A program made the position numbers and the translations under genes. From contig JACRNW010000010.1 in the NCBI GenBank assembly GCA_016214745.1, positions 1 through 33,609 of the forward strand: a DNA stretch of 33,609 nucleotides. The letters are read 5' to 3'. Of the stretch, positions 30,975 through 33,609 are shown piece by piece. Below the pieces are notes generated by a model that saw nothing but the letters and a program-made list of their open reading frames with translations, was not told the DNA's origin and did no database searches. The number at the start of each line of letters is the position of its first letter. Position 1 is the stretch's first letter. The stretch is from Candidatus Falkowiibacteriota bacterium. GTDB lineage: Bacteria; Patescibacteriota; Patescibacteriia; XYB2-FULL-38-15.

Positions 30975-32450
30975 ATGGAAAAATCAACCGACGAACGGCT
31001 AGCCAGATTAGAAAAATTAAAAGAAATTAGGGGGCAAAAAGTTAACCCGTATCCTTCGACCGCTAAACGAAGCCATTTTGTTAGCGAGGTTTTGGCTTCA
31101 TTTGATAAATTTAGCGCCGGGAAAAAGATGATTTCTTTGGCTGGCCGGCTGAAGAGCGTTAGACTTCATGGCGGTTCGGCTTTTGCTAATTTGGAAGATG
31201 AAAGCGGGACAATTCAATTATTTTTTCGCGAGGATCATTTTGGCGCGAAGCCGTATAAATTTTTTAAAGAATTAATTGACATCGGTGATTTTGTCCGGGT
31301 TAAAGGCACGCTTTTTACCACGAAAACCGGCGAAAAAACTTTAGAAGTGGAAGCGCTAAAACTTCTTACAAAAACTTTGGCGCCGTTGCCGGAAAAATGG
31401 CACGGTCTTTCCGATGTGGAAATTCGTTATCGCCAGCGGTATTTGGATTTAATCGCGAATCCGGGAGTTCGAGAAATTTTTAAAAAGAGAAGTTTGATTG
31501 TTAAAACTATCAGAGATTTTTTGGAAAAAGATGGATTTACGGAAGTAGAAACTCCGATTTTGCAGCCGATTCCGGGCGGAGCGACGGCAAGGCCGTTTGT
31601 AACGCACCATAACGCGTTAAACAGCGATTTTTATCTTCGTATTGCCCCGGAACTTTATTTAAAGCGGCTTGTGGTCGGAGGATTTGAAGGCGTGTATGAA
31701 ATCGCGAGATGTTTTAGAAATGAAGGCATTGACTGGTCGCACAATCCCGAATTTACCCAAGTTGAACTTTACCGCGCTTACGCCGATTACAACGATTTGA
31801 TGAAAATGGTGGAAAAGTTTTTTGTTTATCTTTTTAAAAAAATAAACGGTGGAGAAATGAAAACGGTTTATGAAAAAGACACGATTGATTTTACGCCGCC
31901 CTACGAACGAATAACTTTCAGAGATATTTTAATAAAATTCGGTGGTTGCGATATTGAGCAATATCCCGATCGCGAGAGCATGGCGAAAAAAGCGCGAGAA
32001 CTCGGGCTTGAAATTTTGCCCTCTGATGATAGAGGAAAAATAATGGATGAAATTTTTAAAAAAGTCGTCAGGCCAAAAATGATTAATCCGGTTTTTGTCA
32101 TTAATCATCCGATTGAACTTTCACCTTTGGCCAAAAAAGTTCCGGGAGATCCTCGCTACGTGGAAAGATTTCAACTCCTCGTGGCCGGAACAGAACTTAT
32201 TAATGCTTTTTCCGAATTAAATGATCCGCTGGATCAGCGCGAAAGATTTGTCGCTCAGCAGGAAATGCGCGAAGCCGGAGACGCCGAAGCCATGAGAATT
32301 GATGAAGATTTTATTGCCGCCTTGGAGCACGGTATGCCGCCGACCGCCGGACTTGGGATGGGAATCGACCGCCTTACCGCACTTCTCACAAATTCGCACA
32401 ACATCAAAGAAGTAATTTTGTTTCCGACTTTAAAACCAGAAAATAAGTAA
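30975..32450 (+). CDS. lysS: Lysyl-tRNA synthetase, class II
   Basis: A 491-residue enzyme that charges tRNA(Lys). N-terminal OB-fold anticodon domain (about 50-150, with ISLAGRLKSVRLHGGSAFANL); class II core: motif 1 region around TEVETPILQPIPGGA, motif 2 CFRNEGIDWSHNPEFTQVE, motif 3 GMGIDRLTALL. Length matches the usual 490-510. It has its own promoter; the HD gene starts 2 bp after its stop. No SD. The class II (not class I) type is the common bacterial one. Confidence 0.95.
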   Translation: MEKSTDERLARLEKLKEIRGQKVNPYPSTAKRSHFVSEVLASFDKFSAGKKMISLAGRLKSVRLHGGSAFANLEDESGTIQLFFREDHFGAKPYKFFKELIDIGDFVRVKGTLFTTKTGEKTLEVEALKLLTKTLAPLPEKWHGLSDVEIRYRQRYLDLIANPGVREIFKKRSLIVKTIRDFLEKDGFTEVETPILQPIPGGATARPFVTHHNALNSDFYLRIAPELYLKRLVVGGFEGVYEIARCFRNEGIDWSHNPEFTQVELYRAYADYNDLMKMVEKFFVYLFKKINGGEMKTVYEKDTIDFTPPYERITFRDILIKFGGCDIEQYPDRESMAKKARELGLEILPSDDRGKIMDEIFKKVVRPKMINPVFVINHPIELSPLAKKVPGDPRYVERFQLLVAGTELINAFSELNDPLDQRERFVAQQEMREAGDAEAMRIDEDFIAALEHGMPPTAGLGMGIDRLTALLTNSHNIKEVILFPTLKPENK

Positions 32451-32452
32451 CT

Positions 32453-33331
32453 ATGAAAAACATAGAAAGAGAATTTCCTCCGGAGGCTGCCGCGGAAGGA
32501 GAACAGTTTATTATCAACCAATTTGAACGGGCGAATTTCGATATTCGGCAATATCCGGAATTATTTGAAAGATTTAAACGTTTACACAATCCGCCAGAGT
32601 CAAAACATTTTGAGGATGCGGTACAAATTGCTGATATCATTGAAACAATTTGGGATGAGCTTGATGCAGAACTACCATTTAAATTAGAGAAGAAAAGGAT
32701 GATTTTAGCGGCGCTTTTGCATGATATTGGAAAATCTGGACCGAAGGAGGCTGGTGCGGATGAGCAAAAATTAATAGTCGCTCTTTTTGATCCGAGTCAT
32801 TATAGAAAAATTACAGATGTGGGAAAAAATGTCGCGGAAGAAACTATCCTTCATGCTCTTCGTGATTCAGATTTGGACGATAGCACTCAGCGAAGAATCG
32901 CGAGATATTTGAATAGATTGGGTATTGATGTTGTGAATGAAAAAATGATTTCTTTTTGGCGCCGGCACGCGGATTGGACTTTTGATATTCTAAAAATTTA
33001 CAAGGAAGATAAAATTGATGAAAAACTTGCGATAATGGCCGCGTCGCATCATATTTTGGAGGGGAAAAATCCAGCCGGGCTTAATCCAGAAGATATTCCG
33101 CACGAATCACAGACGATTGAAATGGTCGAAACATATGAAATTCTGACCATGGTCGATCAATTCCAGGCTTATATAAAACGGAGTGGTAAAAGTCACAAAG
33201 AAGCTGTTGAGGAAGTGAGAAGTAAAATTAACAGACAAAAATTCTCGGATAAAGTTAAAAAAGAATATCTTGCAATTCTCGCTATAATAGAAAAATCGGA
33301 AGGCAAATTGCAAGCAAAATTAAAAAAATAA
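32453..33331 (+). CDS. HD-domain phosphohydrolase-like protein
   Basis: A 292-residue protein. The HD pair is His90-Asp91 in LLHDIGKSGP, with an upstream helix containing KHFEDAVQIADI that could provide the first His, and a later MAASHHILEGKNPAGLNPED resembling the HHE-x-DG-x-GYP part of HD-GYP enzymes but without GYP. A metal-dependent phosphohydrolase is therefore expected; substrate unknown. The ATG follows the lysS stop by 2 bp, so translation is coupled, but no functional link to lysS is evident. A partial gene follows 2 bp after the stop. Confidence 0.7.
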   Translation: MKNIEREFPPEAAAEGEQFIINQFERANFDIRQYPELFERFKRLHNPPESKHFEDAVQIADIIETIWDELDAELPFKLEKKRMILAALLHDIGKSGPKEAGADEQKLIVALFDPSHYRKITDVGKNVAEETILHALRDSDLDDSTQRRIARYLNRLGIDVVNEKMISFWRRHADWTFDILKIYKEDKIDEKLAIMAASHHILEGKNPAGLNPEDIPHESQTIEMVETYEILTMVDQFQAYIKRSGKSHKEAVEEVRSKINRQKFSDKVKKEYLAILAIIEKSEGKLQAKLKK

Positions 33332-33333
33332 CC

Positions 33334-33609
33334 ATGGCCAAGCCAGAAAAAAAAGTAATGGTATTTGGTACTTTTGCGGTTTTACATCCCGGCCATCTTT
33401 ATTTTTTTCACGAAGCAAAAAAACATGGAGAAAAATTGATTGTTGTTGTGGCGCGGGACGCAACGGTTTATAAAATCAAAGGATTTTTGCCGAAAATTGA
33501 TGAACAGGCGCGGCGGGACATGGTGGATGCCATAAAATTCGTGGACAAAGCGGTTTTGGGCGATAAAAAAGATTGGTACAAAATAATTTTAAAATATAAA
33601 CCGGAAATA
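33334..33609 (+). CDS. Adenylyl/cytidylyltransferase-like protein (3' end missing)
   Basis: The first 92 residues of an nucleotidyltransferase of the HxGH class: VMVFGTFAVLHPGHLYFFHEA carries HPGH, which binds the nucleotide phosphates. Then KLIVVVARDATVYKIKGFLP. Such enzymes make CDP-glycerol, FAD or CDP-ethanolamine type products; the substrate cannot be told from the part visible. It begins 2 bp after the HD-domain gene stop, in the same operon with lysS. Confidence 0.8.
   Translation, partial: MAKPEKKVMVFGTFAVLHPGHLYFFHEAKKHGEKLIVVVARDATVYKIKGFLPKIDEQARRDMVDAIKFVDKAVLGDKKDWYKIILKYKPEI

Overview
The window looks like chromosome from a low-GC (about 40%) bacterium, most plausibly a member of the Candidate Phyla Radiation / Patescibacteria (Parcubacteria-like). 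This is inference: genes are compact, most starts lack a Shine-Dalgarno (SD) sequence and sit behind AT-rich leaders, prolyl-tRNA synthetase lacks the editing insertion, and several proteins have no recognisable family. No rRNA, tRNA or CRISPR array was found.

Layout. (1) 1-9480: right end of a siphovirus-type prophage: tail terminator (partial), small protein, tail tube, an antisense three-gene cargo ('moron') block, a tail-assembly chaperone with a -1 frameshift extension, tape measure, baseplate hub, two small distal-tail proteins, a fibre-like protein, a tyrosine integrase and a small leaderless HTH protein. No sheath gene is present, so the tail is non-contractile; no head or lysis genes lie in the window. 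(2) 9481-11029: a repeat-rich junction holding queA, whose 3' end is duplicated and which carries a palindromic element. (3) 11030-18631: a flippase and a glycosyltransferase, then minus-strand envelope genes (PD40-propeller lipoprotein; methyltransferase, IPT/FN3 membrane protein, pentapeptide protein). (4) 18757-22944: a UvrD helicase-RecB nuclease fusion, a DciA-like protein and a coiled-coil protein with a structured leader. (5) 23025-33609: a membrane protein, proS, the mreB-mreC-mreD-PBP2 elongation module, greA, lysS, an HD phosphohydrolase and the start of a cytidylyltransferase-like gene.

Two layers of extra structure lie on top of this. First, five GC-rich mini-transcription units (11030-11416, 14184-14420, 15545-15895, 23025-23603, 30698-30862) are dropped between host genes. 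Each has its own promoter, a strong AGGAGG-type SD and its own terminator, and encodes one or two small proteins I cannot assign. They contrast sharply with the SD-poor, AT-rich neighbours and look like a dispersed family of cassette genes. Second, at least two families of palindromic elements have inserted in frame into protein-coding genes (queA, uvrD twice, glycosyltransferase), resembling in principle the Rickettsia palindromic elements. One family also sits in a duplicated queA 3' end. These two layers are the most likely undescribed biology here.
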